Shown: positions 49,470-62,414, counted from the stretch's first letter. The stretch: DNA of 64,000 bases from Limnoperna fortunei (GCA_944474755.1 OX104117.1:57048964-57112963); one strand, 5' to 3'. Notes: generated from the letters alone by a model not told the origin. A program made the numbers and translations.

Positions 49470-51640
49470 AAAAAACCCCAAATAATAAGGTTTTGTAACA
49501 TTTGTTATTATTTTTTACATTCTGGATTTCAGTATTGTACAACAGATTTACAAACATTGTTGAAGTACTCATTTCTTAATGTAAAAAACAATTATATTTT
49601 CTATTTAATTACTTTTGACTGGACGGTGTTTAATTTATGTCACTCATATTTGTTTTGTATCTGTTACTTTGGTTCACTACATCACAAAGTAAAAAAGACC
49701 ATTAAACCCTCACATCCTATAGTCTGCAACTTAATAAATTTGTTATAAATTTGTGAGTTGTCAGTTTCCAACAATACCAATTAAGGAATTTTGAAATGTA
49801 TTACAACTTTCCAAGAATTACTATATACACATACTTTTGATCTTTTGGTTGATGTTACTGATTAATATAACTAAAACATTAAATAACTAAGCAAGCATCT
49901 TTTTCTTTTTGTTTGTTGAAATCTTGACTAAGTGTATTTTAAATATTGACAAGATGTATACAGTCATTAAGTCAATTCCTGGTTTAATTTACTCCAAAAT
50001 TTGTGATATGCCATTTTTCTTGCTTGTTTATTTTATGTACAAATGGCATAATAGGTTTGCAATCTTTCAATCAACTTTCAAAGATATGGGTTGAAAGCTG
50101 TAGGAGTTGATTTCACAAACTAGGTCCCTCTTCTGAAAATTTTTCAGAAAAATGACTGTTCCAAAGTCTGGAAAAATTGAAACAAATTTCTCCAATTCCT
50201 TAATTGCAGGTGCACTACTTTAATATGTGTGCAAACTATCTGAGAAGTTTTTTGGATCTAGGTTACAAGCTGTGGCAGATTTGTACACACTGTAGTCTAA
50301 TCTGCTGACAAATGACTAAGTTTTCAAGTCTCGAAAATTAGGAAAAAATCCTTAAATAATTCCATAATACACAAATGTAGTTGAAAACTGTGAGAGGAGT
50401 TGACAGCACAAAATAGGTACCGTCGTCTGCAAATGTTCTGAAAAATAACAAAGTTTCAAAGTTTGGAAAATTGAGAAACAAATTCTCAAACAACTTAACT
50501 GTAGGTGCACAACTACAATTTATGTGCAATCTTTGTGTGAAGTTTCACAGATTTGGGTTGAAAACTGTAGGAGGAAATGATTCCAGAAAATAGGAACCAT
50601 CTTCTGCAAATGTTCTGAAAATAACAATCGATATGTTCCTAAGTCTGGAAAACTATTTTCCTTATCCATCCATCTTTCTTATCATACCATAACCTGGTGT
50701 GTGCAACCAGCCAAAATGGTACTGGGAACTGGTATAAAGCTGTAATTTTTATTAAAAAAATATAGGACCCCAACTAGTGAATGATATTTTGTTATGATGA
50801 CTGCAACTTATTTTACAGTTGGGATCGACTTGTATAATGAAAATTTCAACCTTCTATTTTGTTAACACAATTTTTCATATCCTTGTGCAAAGATAATAAA
50901 TATCTATATCTTCTTTGCTCATACTGAATTATGCCTAAAACTAAAATGAGATACAGTTACCCCTCTTTACAACGACCATGTTAGTTTCCCACCAGTATTG
51001 ATGTTAAACTGAATTTGCTGTTATAATGAATTTGTATTTTTTCATATGCATCTATTAAAAATCGTTCAAGTCTGCTCAATATCCAAACCTAATAAAAAAA
51101 AAACAACTTGTTTTCTTGCCGATATTTAACTAAAAACCTTTTTTCTTTTTTTTTAACAAATACATTAATGATGTGCCGCTTCAATCTTAACACACTTGTA
51201 ATTAAGCCAATAATTTTCTGAAATATTTAAATATTAATTAGCCTATGACACCTTTTTAATGAAGCCATATCCCTGTCATCGATTTTTTTTGTAATGGAAA
51301 TGTCATGCAAGGTTGATTACGCAATAGCAACCTGTGTAATTAGCCGTTAGTAAAATCAGTTATCTGGACAAAGATAATCTTTCACATGTAAATCTTGATA
51401 ATTTGTCGTTGTAACGAATTATTTTATGCCATCCTTGGTATATTTGTTACCGACATACGAAGTCAGAGTCAGAAACCGAATGTGTCATTGTATCAAGCTT
51501 AAACAACACGTGGACACGTTTGTTCCCACTGAAATCCTGTTGGATGTCAAATATTCCCTTAAATCGAATGTCGTTGTAACGAGGCGTCACTGTACCATAC
51601 AAAATGCACATGCTCAAATTTTATAACAATGTTTTTAACA
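49470..51640. other. Intergenic region with degenerate repeats
   Basis: From about 50090 to 50640 there are diverged copies of a unit containing GGAGTTGA(T/C)...CACAAAATAGGTACC and TCTGCAAATGTTCTGAAAA. The same unit recurs at 54980-55170 and near 63490-63550. No gene seen. Confidence 0.5.
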
Positions 51641-51648
51641 ACAAGACT

Positions 51649-51885
51649 GAGGCCTTGGTGGCAGAGTGGTTTAGGTAGTTTCTACTTTTGATCACCACCC
51701 TGTTAACATTGAAGTTGCAGCCTTACAGCAAGGAATGATGTGCCCAATTCCTACCATAATTTACAGAAATGGTTTTCCAGGTAATGGTTCAATGTTTGTA
51801 CCAGGTTCTCCCCTAATGATAACTGTTTTATAATATACCTAAAAAACTTTCGAAAATGGTGTTGCACCCCATTCAAACACAAAAA
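51649..51885 (+). repeat. tRNA-derived SINE, sense, diverged
   Basis: Head GGCCTTGGTGGCAGAGTGGT, a diverged body, and the tail block ATTCAAACACAAAAATAAG. Confidence 0.7.
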
Positions 51886-51888
51886 TAA

Positions 51889-52313
51889 GAGGCTCCAAGG
51901 AGTCTGGATGGCACACCTACACCTGAAACAAATTGAACAACTATGCAATCCTTCTTTTATTTACCGTTACTTTCCTTTAAGGAATTGTCGATCACTTCTG
52001 CAAAAAATCATTATTTTTTACCTTTCAAGGGGAATAACTCCTGTAAGGAAAAATGGCAAAAATTACCAATTTTGATGATTAAGGGGCGACAGCTCCTACA
52101 AGGGGGTCGTCATACAACTTGGACTATGGGCAGTTTTTTTTTAACAGCTTTTGATGCTGAAGAAGGAAGGTCTCTTGGTTTACCAGCATTTGGATTCCTC
52201 ACCCCCCCAATGCAATCCCTTCAGTGGTTGTTTGAGAACATGTAAAGTTAATGATGATGATGAACGCTAAGTGATGGCAAAAGCTTACCCGACCCTTGGG
52301 ATCTGGTGAGCTT
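51889..52313 (-). mobile_element. Short hairpin-headed repeat element (family G)
   Basis: On the minus strand, the head foldback at 52313-52281 (AGCTCACCAGATCCC / GGGTCGGGTAAGCTT) is followed by an ATC triplet run and a TTAAC motif. The tail near 51930-51889 has CAGGTGTAGGTGTGCC, then a CTCCTTGGAGCCTCTT palindrome. It is the same plan as families C and D at about 425 bp. Confidence 0.65.
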
Positions 52314-52512
52314 ACAACAAATGTGCATTAAGATTGTTGGAAGGACTTCCCATTAACCACAAGGCATTTACGTTTTGTTAACACTAAATCTTTGTTCTAA
52401 CAGAGTCGGAACCGTTACAACTTGAGCTTATGGTTCTTGAGTTTGTCAGTTTCTTGTACTTTGATTTGTGGATTGTCCTTTTGTAATCGTTTCCTTGGTG
52501 TTTGGTATTTAA

Positions 52513-52671
52513 GAAATAATTCAAGCAGGCTGTGGTTTATCATTGTTTTACAATGGGATGCCCATTTATGTCGTATTATTTTATCCAGAGCGAAATCTAG
52601 GATAAAATAACGATATAAATGGGCATCCCATTATAAAACAATGATAAACCACAGCCTCTCTGAATTATTTC
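52513..52671. repeat. Long perfect-type hairpin (two 72-bp arms)
   Basis: Arm 52513-52586 and arm 52600-52671 are inverted copies separated by about 13 bp. Shared strings include GCTGTGGTTTATCATTGTTT and GGGATGCCCATTTAT. There are only a few mismatches. It is probably a foldback MITE. Transcribed, it would make a long hairpin RNA. Confidence 0.9.
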
Positions 52672-55584
52672 TATTCTAATACGACAATTACGGTACATTT
52701 ATAATATTTTCGTACCTATAGAAAACATCATTTCCATCATAAATGGCTGTTTCATCAATGTAACATACAATATATTGCAACGGATAATTATAGCACATGT
52801 CACTATATATAAGATTAATACGTCATATGCAATAGCTTTCCGGTGGGAGTTACAGTTTTGTAATTGGAACAGCCCTTCAAAACAGGCCCTCCTCAGCTCG
52901 TGTTGCTCATATATAAATCATTTTTTTACCACAGTTGTGGTCTCAAAGCCTTTAAAGCATGTCACATTAGAATTTGTCGTTACCTTCATTAAAGGGGGGA
53001 ACAATGCAAAAACAAAGTGTAGAGAATTTTTATATATATCTTTATTGCAAAAATAATATTTGGTATACAATAAACAAATAATATTTGGTATGTAATATAC
53101 ATCACTCATCAGAATATATTTAATAATATGTGTTTTACTCTGCATCAAAATTGACAATAGTATCTCTAAAGCCATTTGGTAACAATCTTTGTAACAGTGA
53201 GCAGATTTAAAAATAGGTAGACAAAATCCCCCAAATTGGATTAATATAATGCAATATATATTATTGCTGTTCACACTGACTTATAATGGGACTTTAAAAA
53301 TTATAACTAATAAAAACATAAAACATAATTTATTATAATGATTATACATTCAAGCCATACCATTTTTATGGACCCCAAATATCAGTTAGAATGTTGACTC
53401 AAGAATGTGGTATCCATGTGACTATACAAATTAATTAAAGCTCATCTGATTTAGCAGTGCAAAATCTCTTCTCAAAATGCATATAAAGAACTGCCTGAAA
53501 TTCTGTATTTTATACTCAAGTTCAAATAGGTAGATAGTTGCATAAAAAAAATATATGTATTATATTAATCAAATTCAGAAGGATTATGCGTCAAAGGGAT
53601 TCTGTCATACACTTTTGAAAAATGATATCTTGTTCATACTAACATGCATTGTTGTGAAATTTGCAGTTTGCCACAAATTACTCTTTAAGGGCATTTATAT
53701 AATTCATGTTATTCGTAAAGACATTATTTCAATGTTTATTAGTTTTGTGTACCTTGTTGGCAGACAAATGAAATAGTTACAATGGCTAAAGACTACAATA
53801 CCCAAGAAATCCACATGTATAGAGCTTATAAATATTTGGACACAAGAAAAAAGAAAGCTGGAGTTACCCTTATTTAGTGACGGCATACCTAATTTCTTTT
53901 CATACAGAACATGTAAAATAATTAATATCCAAACTTACTGCTTTATACCTACACTAAATGTTTTTGATTTTCTGATTAAACTGTCTTTCATACAAGGAAG
54001 AACAGACATCTACTTTCAGTTTAATAATATTTTATATGAGGATAATGTGTGTTGTTTAATGCACTTAGCTAAAATAAAAACATGTTTTCTCTTACTATTA
54101 TTGCACAAATGTTCAAAAACTAAAATGTATATAACATAAAATGCTGATATCATAATTGTGGTGTAAGCATTTCTATATTTGCAACAAGGTTTTATAGACC
54201 CACTTTCCACTTTAAACAGTGTGCATTGAAACAACATGAAAAATAAACAGTAAACAATGAATTAACATCAATTAGATTGGGTCTGATATGCCACTCTACA
54301 GCTGGAAAGACTGTGTAGTCAGTTCAATGTCACACGGCAAATTGTTGCTATGTAGTAATGTAGTCTACTTAATATTAACTAGCATACACAATGTAAATCT
54401 TTGGTGTAGAAAACTTAATTGGACTGCAGCAGCAACTACTAAAATTGTTTGATCTAAAACATTATAAATATTTACATCATGGAAACAATCTGTTAAATTA
54501 TTTGATTAAATGCTCATTATTGTTTTTATTTGAATATATGAGTATATAAGAGAATAAGTAGATACAGGATACATATACTAGTTAGGCAAAAATACAATGT
54601 TAGTCAATTTCTTTTTGTGTCTTTATTTGATGATGAAATTTGTGGTCATGAAAAAAAAAAAACTAAGAAAACAATGTTTACATTAATCAGGAACCTATAA
54701 ATCAGTTAGTTATACTAGTCCCAGCATTAATACATTTGTATACTGCATTTGTTCACATGATAAATGTATATCCTATAGTAAACTTATAATATATTACAAA
54801 TTGTATACCACTGTGGATCGTACATGTAAAAGTTCTAGAATAGGAAATTGAAGTACAAAACCCTTTACATTGTAAGAAAAAGTCGCAAAAGTCTAAAACT
54901 TCAGGGTTGCGAAGCAAGTGCATTAGTCTGGGATAATTTACAATTTCTTGAAAGGTTTTGGTTTGGTGTCAAAACTAGGAGGAGTTGATTACACAAAATA
55001 GGTACTGTCTTCTGCAAATGGTCTAATAAAGTTCCCAAATCTTGAAAATAATAAAAAAAATCCTGGAACACTTTCCTAATAGCAGGTGCACAACTTGAAT
55101 ACATGTGCAATCTTTCTGTGAAGTTCAACAGATGAGGGTTGAAAACTGTAGGAGGAGTTGATTACACAAAATTGATACCCTTTTCCCTGCCGGCCTTCTC
55201 GCCTGCCCGATTTCACCATACTAAAACCTGGATTTGCACTTGGAGCAACCCTGCCAAAAATAGATAACAATGCATTAGTTCTGACACAACATTGACCGAT
55301 TACAGACAAAACAACATCAAGAAAACTATTAATTAAAAAAAGAAGAAGAAAGTTTTGAGTTATATAGGTGTAAGTCAATCAAGTAACAACTTTGTTCAAG
55401 TTGTCACAGACATAATGTAGAGAAAAAGTCACATTCATACTGTCTTAAGTTGACTCAATGAATGCAAGTTCTAAAAACTTTTGCAATGTTGTATCTATAT
55501 TTACAACCCAGTAAATGGCATACAATTATTTAGATTCTGGACCCTTCCTTGCCCCTTTAAAAAAAAACCAAAAAGAAATTCCTT
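52672..55584. other. AT-rich region downstream of an unidentified minus-strand gene
   Basis: No coding exon recognised. Part of it is probably the 3' UTR of the gene ending at 55585. Minus-strand AATAAA candidates occur at 54623-54628 and elsewhere. The repeat unit with AGGAGTTGATTACACAAAAT is present at about 54980 and 55155. Confidence 0.45.
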
Positions 55585-55858
55585 TTATGCTGGTCTCCAT
55601 TCATGATGCCCTCTAGGTGTTCCACTCGGATAGTAAACTGCTTCATTGTCAGGTTCATATGCTCTTGTATAACTCTGACTTGTATATGGATTATATGGAT
55701 CATGACCATATTCAGCCTGCCATTCCCTATTGTAGGCTAAGGGCAATGGTCTTTGGAAAGCGTAATTGTCATAAACAGGATTTCTATAGGGGATATCACT
55801 GTCTGTCTCATTGATTTTGTTGAACTTCTTCCTGAAACGTTCATGGTCATATGTTCCC
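55585..55858 (-). CDS. Terminal exon of an unidentified gene: tyrosine-rich C-terminal tail (partial)
   Basis: A minus-strand acceptor (TTTTTTTGACAG) is followed by a phase-2 exon of 274 nt, open for 90 codons to TAA. The peptide begins GTYDHERFRKKFNKINETDS and ends RGHHEWRPA. It has 13 tyrosines, an NPxY-type motif (RNPVYDN) and YNPY, and no hydrophobic segment. Composition and motifs suit the cytoplasmic tail of a membrane protein. NPxY can bind PTB domains or drive endocytosis, which is inference here. I do not recognise the family. No upstream exon was found in 55859-64000, so the rest probably lies beyond the window or in exons too short to recognise. Confidence 0.72.
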
Positions 55859-55965
55859 CTGTCAAAAAAAATTACAAATTGACAGGGTTCATTGGTAATT
55901 GGAATACAATTTGAGATATACCTGTAATGTTAAATTATGCAATCATACAATACAAAAGGTAAGCT

Positions 55966-56028
55966 TCCAATCTTAAATGACAAGGATTGCCCGTTTTCTT
56001 ACCGCATGTCAGGGGTTCTCTCTTGTGG
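55966..56028 (+). repeat. SINE middle fragment
   Basis: Contains AATCTTAAATGACAAGGATT and TTTTCTTACCGCATGTCAGG, which match the middle of the SINE family. Confidence 0.6.
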
Positions 56029-57076
56029 AAAGTCGATTCAAGAAAATCTAAAAAACTGTGGGAAAAGAGACTGTATCTGTTTGTACGCAGAGCCTTGGGA
56101 TGGACGATAGCTTAATTTGCCCTTGGGTTTCAGATTTTCTTGTCTTGCCTTTCCACTTGTGATAGATGACAACAGCCTCTTAATTATTTTTGTATAGGGG
56201 AAACTATTGACATTTTTTGCTCTCACTTAGGCACCAAGTTTCGTTGAGTAATGAGAGACCACTCAAAACGACCGGAATAATTTCACGTACATCACATTAA
56301 ATTTTCGGGGTGCCATGTCAGAAAATTTTTTTTGCAAATTTAGAAAATCCGAAGGGTTCTCATGGAAACTCCCTTACACCCATAAAATAGTCCAGAAATA
56401 GGCTTTGAACAATCAGATAAAAAAATACCCAATACATTTAATAAATTTCTGAATAAATTTATTTATAAATTCTATATGAAACTGCTTTTTAAATACAGCT
56501 CCAATATTAAAATTCCATTGAATAATAAATCCACTGTCTATGCTACAGTTTGGCGCAGTCAAATATCAAAATAAGAACTATTTTCCTCTCCCTCAGTCAA
56601 AGTTCATTTACAGAGCCGTTGTCAGATACTATTTATCTATGTGACTTGCACACAGAAAACTATTGCTAACACTTTTTGTTTAATGTTTATCTAAATAAAT
56701 TCTGTTTATTAAAAATAATATAAACTAAAGTTGTTTAAAAACAGTCCCTTCCAGGATCCTGCATTTGTCACCCAATGCCAGATTTTGCAGCAGTATTTTG
56801 TAACCATTGAATTTTTGATTTAAGCTTAATAAACAAACTCACTGAAAATCATTAAATGAATCTTGCTGATAAATTTTGTTTCAGTTGCTTAATTAACCTT
56901 TTGAGAGAAAAAGCCTTTTTTAACACTATTCACTATTGTTGCTGAACAACATCCTACAGACTCTACCATTTCAAGATTTTAGATCAAGATAAAAATGATG
57001 TGTCAACTATGTGCAACAAGGCTTGATACTTAACTATGCTGTGAAGTTAACTGTGACCTTGAAATTTGACAGATCC

Positions 57077-57092
57077 CCCCCCCCCCCCCCCC
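57077..57092 (+). repeat. Poly-C tract
   Basis: A run of about 16 cytosines followed by an A run. Assembly length may be unreliable here. Confidence 0.9.
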
Positions 57093-57529
57093 AAAAAAAA
57101 GATAGGCTTCTGATCCATCTAATATGAAACTATATCCCAAATTTTCATTGAAATCAAATGCAATCTTTAGAAAAAAAAACAGTATTTCAATCAAACATGT
57201 CTTAAGCAACCTTTATGGAAATTGTGAACAAAAAAGGTCATATATAGACAGGAGGTATTTTTTTATACAGAGGTCATGATATTTGTATACCAGTCAATAC
57301 AGTCATGTTGTCAGCTTGTGAAAGAATAAATTTGATTTCATATCGGTAAAATTATGTTTGTTTCAATTGGATAAAACAAGGTCAGCTGGTATTTATTAAT
57401 TTGCAGTAACTTGACATGAGGGCATCATCACGCCGTGACACGGGCTTTATCAAGTCGTGTTAATGCCCTCTCCAGTAACAAGCAACATAAAACTGTTTAT
57501 TTTAAATTTATAAAAAAATATATAGGGAA

Positions 57530-57800
57530 ATAACTCTTATAAGGAGGAGCTTTTGATGCTTAGAGGGAGAAGGGAGGTTCACTCCAAATGTGCTGTACCT
57601 GTTATAATATTTTTAACTATCAGCCGAAAACTCTCTTGACCCCCCACTTTTTTCTATTTTAAGCCAACGTAGCTATGTAGGTAGTCAGCTGTCATGATTT
57701 GCACAATTTTGGTATAGGACATCCTAAAGATGATGTGTGCAATCTTTCAAAGCAGTCCTTTCATTGGTTAAAGACGAGAAGATTTTTCAAAATCAATTAA
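57530..57800 (-). repeat. Family B body fragment, antisense
   Basis: Matches B1 on the opposite strand, including the uninterrupted form of the D1 insertion site (CTGTACCTGTTATAATATTT, then TTAACTATCAGCCGAAAACT). Confidence 0.75.
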
Positions 57801-57811
57801 AATTGATTATA

Positions 57812-58530
57812 AAACTAGAGTAAAAAAACCTGTGAGCAATGCTCACCATTGATACCCCCGCTCACAATTACTTTTGAAAAGTTCTTAATTATGAACTTGA
57901 AACTTTATCTAGTTAAACGTGAAGGCAGAGTTGAAGATAAAACATGTAACCCTCCCCCATCCCCCAAAGAATGGCATCCCCTATGTCAATGACAAAGTCC
58001 ATGTTTTTCTAAGGGGAAACCTCCAATAATATTCTGATCAAAATGTTTAATATCCAGTGCACAATGGCAATATGTGACCAAGATTCTGTGTAAGTTTCAT
58101 CAAATTCGATTCAGTGGTGTAGGAGGAGTTGCACATAAGAGATGAGGACACCCTTTAGGTCAATTACAAAGTCCATGTTTTTCTATGGGAAACCCCAAAT
58201 ATCATTCAGATTACAATGTTTAATATCTCCTGCACAATGGCACTATGTGACAAGGATTCTGTGTAAGTTTCATTAAATTCCATTCAGTGGTGTAGGAGGA
58301 GTTGCACATAAGAGATAAGGACCCCATTAGGTCAATGACTAAGTCCATGTTTTTCTATGGAAAACCCCAAATATTCCAATCAAAATGTTAAATATTTCCT
58401 GCACAATGGCACTATGCGACAAGGATTCTGTATAAGTTTCATCAAATTCCTTTCAGTGGTGTAGGAGGAGTTGCAAATAAGAGAAAGTGTAACGGATGGA
58501 CAGACGGACGGACGGCCACCATGATACTAT
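57812..58530 (-). mobile_element. Hairpin-tailed repeat element, family E copy, antisense
   Basis: The tail end CTGTGAGCAATGCTCACCAT (about 57830) is the complement of the tail at 43118. The body has four diverged units containing TTTTCTATGG / ACAATGGCA / GTGTAGGAGGAGTTGCA. The head end has a GGACAGACGGACGGACGG run near 58499. Confidence 0.75.
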
Positions 58531-58559
58531 ATATAATATATGAAAATATTCAGATAGAA

Positions 58560-59270
58560 TAATTCCTAAAGGGTTCATTAGACAATCTTGACCCTAAAGT
58601 CATTTTTGTAACCCTCATACAGCAGAACATCTAAGCAATTTTAACTTTTTCTCTAGTTCTAATAATTTTCAAAATTTTGATGCAAAAATGTTAAAAATAA
58701 TCAATTTTGACAATTAAAGGGCAATCACTCCTACAAGGAGTCATCATACAACTTCGACCCAATGGAGTGTTTCGTAGAGCTTTTGATGCAGATGAAGGTG
58801 CGTCTCTTCGGTTTTCCTGTATCTGTTATACTTTTTGAACTCTAAGCCAAAAACTGTATTTTGACCCCCCCCCCCTTGTTCTAATTTAAGCCATGGCGGC
58901 CATGTTGGTTAATCTGTGGCGATGATTGGTGCAAACTTGGTTGAGGACATTTGACGGAGGATGTGTTCAAAGTTTCAAAGCAGTACTTTCAGTGGTTTCA
59001 GAGGAGAAGATTTTAAAAAATCAATTAAGACCGATTAAAAAAAAAACAGTTCAAGGGGAATTACTCTAAAACGGTTAATCAGACAATCTTGACCCTGTAG
59101 CCATTTTTGTAGCTCTCATAGAACAGAACAATTAAGCAATGCCAACTTTTTCTCTAGTTCTAACAATTTTCAAGATTTTGAGGCAAAAATGGCAAAAATC
59201 ATCAATTTCGACAATTAAAGGGCAATAACTACTACAAGGAGTCATCATACAACAGTGATTTTGTTGCCTT
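58560..59270 (-). repeat. Family B body fragment, antisense
   Basis: Contains TAACTTTTTCTCTAGTTCTA, CCAATGGAGTGTTTCGTAGA and TCGGTTTTCCTGTATCTGTT in the order found reversed in B1. It also includes a poly-C run near 58867. Confidence 0.75.
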
Positions 59271-60179
59271 TTTAAAAAACAGATCCCTCCTTGTCAATTG
59301 GGAAAATTTATCGATGGTTTTCTGGAAATTAGGAAAAAAAAGTAATGGCTTTACTAATAAAAAAAGGAAAACAACAGTAAGCAGTCAATAAAATAACTAA
59401 ATTGTTCTTTTGTTAGATATATTTATTTGACTTGTGTGAGATGTTCAAACATCGGATGACTTCAGGAACTTCCATTTAGTTTGATTTTATATTATCAAGA
59501 TGCTTCAAATTATATGGATTTATTTTGAGCAGTTTAAATTATTAAGGATAAAGTATCTATGAAAAATAAGAAAAAAAAACATTACAGTAGAATAAATTTT
59601 TTTTTTTAAATAAGTTGCTAGCATTATAAATGAATTACATGTATGTGTAAAGCCAGTTAAAATTTTCATCACTGTGAATCCTATAAAAATAGTATGTATT
59701 TTATGTTCAATGCACTCTTACAAGTATGTAAACATATTTAAAATAAAAAATAAAAATTACTGCCAAAATACTAATTATTATTATGTTTAAATCATTGCAA
59801 TACTCGTTTAACACTGGCAGTATCGTATTGTGCAATGGAATTTTTCTAAACTTCTTTTGCTCTGAACTGGTTTCCGGTCATATTTTGCCGTTGTGCAGTT
59901 TGTACACGGTAAAAGTCAGGCAGGAATCAGCTTACACTGTTTTGTTATGGCGCGTAAACAAGATAAACACAGAATAACAAAAATACGAAGATTTCTTATT
60001 AAAATTGGAACATAATTGAACGGCTAGTCACTATACAAAGGAAGCCATGAATGATATAGACCATGATCACCTGTTCTTATGGTTTTCTGTTGAGATTTTT
60101 GTCATAAATTGGGAAATATTTAGACAAAATTGGGAAATTTGCTCCAGGGGAAACAGCAGAAATTCGGTGGCAAATTCAA

Positions 60180-60860
60180 GCTAACAAAATCACTGTACAA
60201 CTTCGACCTAATGGAGTGTGGTAAAGCTTTTGATGCCGATGAAGGCTTGTCTCTTGGGTTTTCCTGTATCTGTTATACTTTTTGAACTATAAGCCAAAAC
60301 TGTATTTTGACCCCCCCCTTTCTATTTTTAGCCATGGCGGCCATGTTGGTTGGTCTGCGGCCATGGTTTGTGCAAACTAGGTTGTAACATTTGACATGAT
60401 GTGTACACAGATTCAAAGCAGTACTTTCAGACGAGAAGATTTCTAAAAATCAATTAAAACCGATTAAAAAAGACAGTACAAGAAGAATAACTCTTAAACG
60501 GTTAATCAGACAATCTCGACTCTACAGCTATTTTTGTAGCTCTCATAGAGCAGAACAATTAAGAAATGCTAACTTTTTCTCTCTAGTTCTAATAATTTTC
60601 AAGATTTTGAGGCAAAAATCAATTTAGACAAGTAAAGGGTAATAACTCCTACAAGGAGTCATCATACAACTTTGATCCAATGGAGTGTTTTGTAGAGCTT
60701 TTGATGCTGAAAAGGAAGGTCTCTTCGGTTTTCCTGTATCTGTTATACTTTTTGAACTATAAGCCAAAAACTGTATTTTGACCCCCTGTTCTTTTTTTAA
60801 CCATGGCGGCTATGTTGGTTGGTCTGAGGCCATGATTTGTGCAAACTTGGTAGAGGACAT
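60180..60860 (-). repeat. Two tandem family B body fragments, antisense
   Basis: The same block (TTCCTGTATCTGTTATACTT, then AAGCCAAAAACTGTATTTTG) occurs at about 60259 and 60731. Confidence 0.7.
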
Positions 60861-61829
60861 TTTACTGATGATGTAAAAAATCTATCATGAGTGTTTTGAT
60901 TTCCAATTTTTGTACTGATTGTATGATTTTTATAATTGCTTCAACTTTAAGTTATATGTTTTGAAGAAGCTTGATAATTGACAATGGTCTAAAAACCTGT
61001 AAAACATAGACTTATTATATACGGGTGCAGATAAAATTAATGGGAAAATGCTGGTGAGGAATAAATACAGTCCCACATAACACAGCAAGCTATATGGGGA
61101 GGGGAGGGGTTGACAAGACACTTTTTACAAGTCTACACTTCAAATTTTGACACATTTGCTCAAAAAAATTTGTTGGGATGTATGAAAATCTTAATGCATT
61201 TGAACCTTGTATATTATTTACAGCAATAAACAGTTAGTTCATAGAATTCCAAAACCAGAGAAGTGTTATTGATAAAAGTGACTTGTACAATAGTACCTTA
61301 TATAAACTCTATTAATAGTAAACTATATGTAGGACATGTTTTCTTCATTTAGGTTGTACATGTACATATATTTAGGGGATGACACCCTCATGTCAGATTA
61401 GTGCAAATAAATTAATACCAGCTGACCTTGTTTTTTTCCCGTTGAAACCAACTTAATTTTACGTTTAAAAGTTTAAAACCTAATTATGAATAAATGCTAT
61501 ATTGGTCATGTTTATGGTCCAGAATAGTTTTGTTGTCTGTCCAGACTCCGGTGTCTAAATAATCTATAAAAGGTCTTCTATTCACTTTTAAAATCTACAA
61601 TATAATTAGATTAATCTACAAGGTTACAAAAATGATTTCCAAACAGAAGTAAGCATAAAAAATGTAAAGAATGTTGCATGTATTTTCCTATAAGTTGTAA
61701 AATAACCTTAACAGCATACAACTAGAGTGTGTGACATTGTAATGTTTATGATCATCCACAAAATAAATGACATGACATCACACTTTAAGCACCAGCCGTC
61801 AACTCTTACTGTAAACACACTTTGGGTAT

Positions 61830-61915
61830 CAGGCCTCGGTGGTCGAGTGGTTACAGTAGTTCGTCTACTATTGATCACTTAGTCTGTCAGCACTGAGGTT
61901 GCACAAAACAAACAT
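61830..61915 (+). repeat. SINE tRNA-like head fragment
   Basis: GGCCTCGGTGGTCGAGTGGT with the following GATCACTTAGTCTGTCAGCA matches the heads of the full SINEs. The 3' body is absent. Confidence 0.7.
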
Positions 61916-62370
61916 TTTGGGTATCTTTTTTGTGAAAAGAAGAAAATTTCATTCAGTGAGATAAATTCCTGGATTGCAAGAATAAAAAAAAAGTATGAAA
62001 ATAATAATGGAGGGTTTGCTGAGATACATCTGAATTTTCAGTAGTTAATTATCCCAGTCAAATTCATTTCTTATTGTATGTACTTGGACAGGTTCCTAGA
62101 GCGCAAATCAATATATTCCTCTCATTTGGGAGTTACAAGGTTATATTAAACAGTAGGTGGACCATAGGGTGTGTGCAGACCACTTTTGCTGATGTTGATA
62201 AAAGTAGACAAATTGTAAACAAGAAAATTTTCCTTCTTTACCTCACACTGTATGTATTTTAATTGCAGACAAAATTTTGTATCAAATGGGCAATCCTATT
62301 TCTACATGTCCAAAAAATTGCTCACATGACGTAAAGGAACTATTCAATGAATTTATATATTATAAATTAA

Positions 62371-62414
62371 ATGCCACTGATGAGTCTTAAGTAGAAGAAA
62401 CACGCGTCTGGCGT
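62371..62414 (+). ncRNA. Type-I hammerhead ribozyme motif
   Basis: Order in the + strand: ATGCCA (stem I 5' arm, 62371-62376), conserved CTGATGA (62377-62383), stem II GTCT-TAAGT-AGAA (62384-62396), conserved GAAA (62397-62400), a very short stem III CACGCG, TC as the cleavage site (62407-62408), and TGGCGT (62409-62414) pairing with ATGCCA. Core bases are intact. Stem II has a G-A mismatch at the core-proximal pair. Minimal stem III is typical of hammerheads carried by retroelements (Penelope-like and retrozyme types), which are often active as dimers. It is probably a fossil of such an element, and activity is uncertain. Confidence 0.75.

Noticed and set aside
50338..50529. Possible small genes around 49900-50530
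   Set aside because: These frames lie in diverged repeat units, with no conserved domain or splice evidence.
55617..55814. Plus-strand 65-aa open frame
   Set aside because: It is the antisense of the terminal exon at 55585-55858. The minus strand has the better acceptor, stop and composition.
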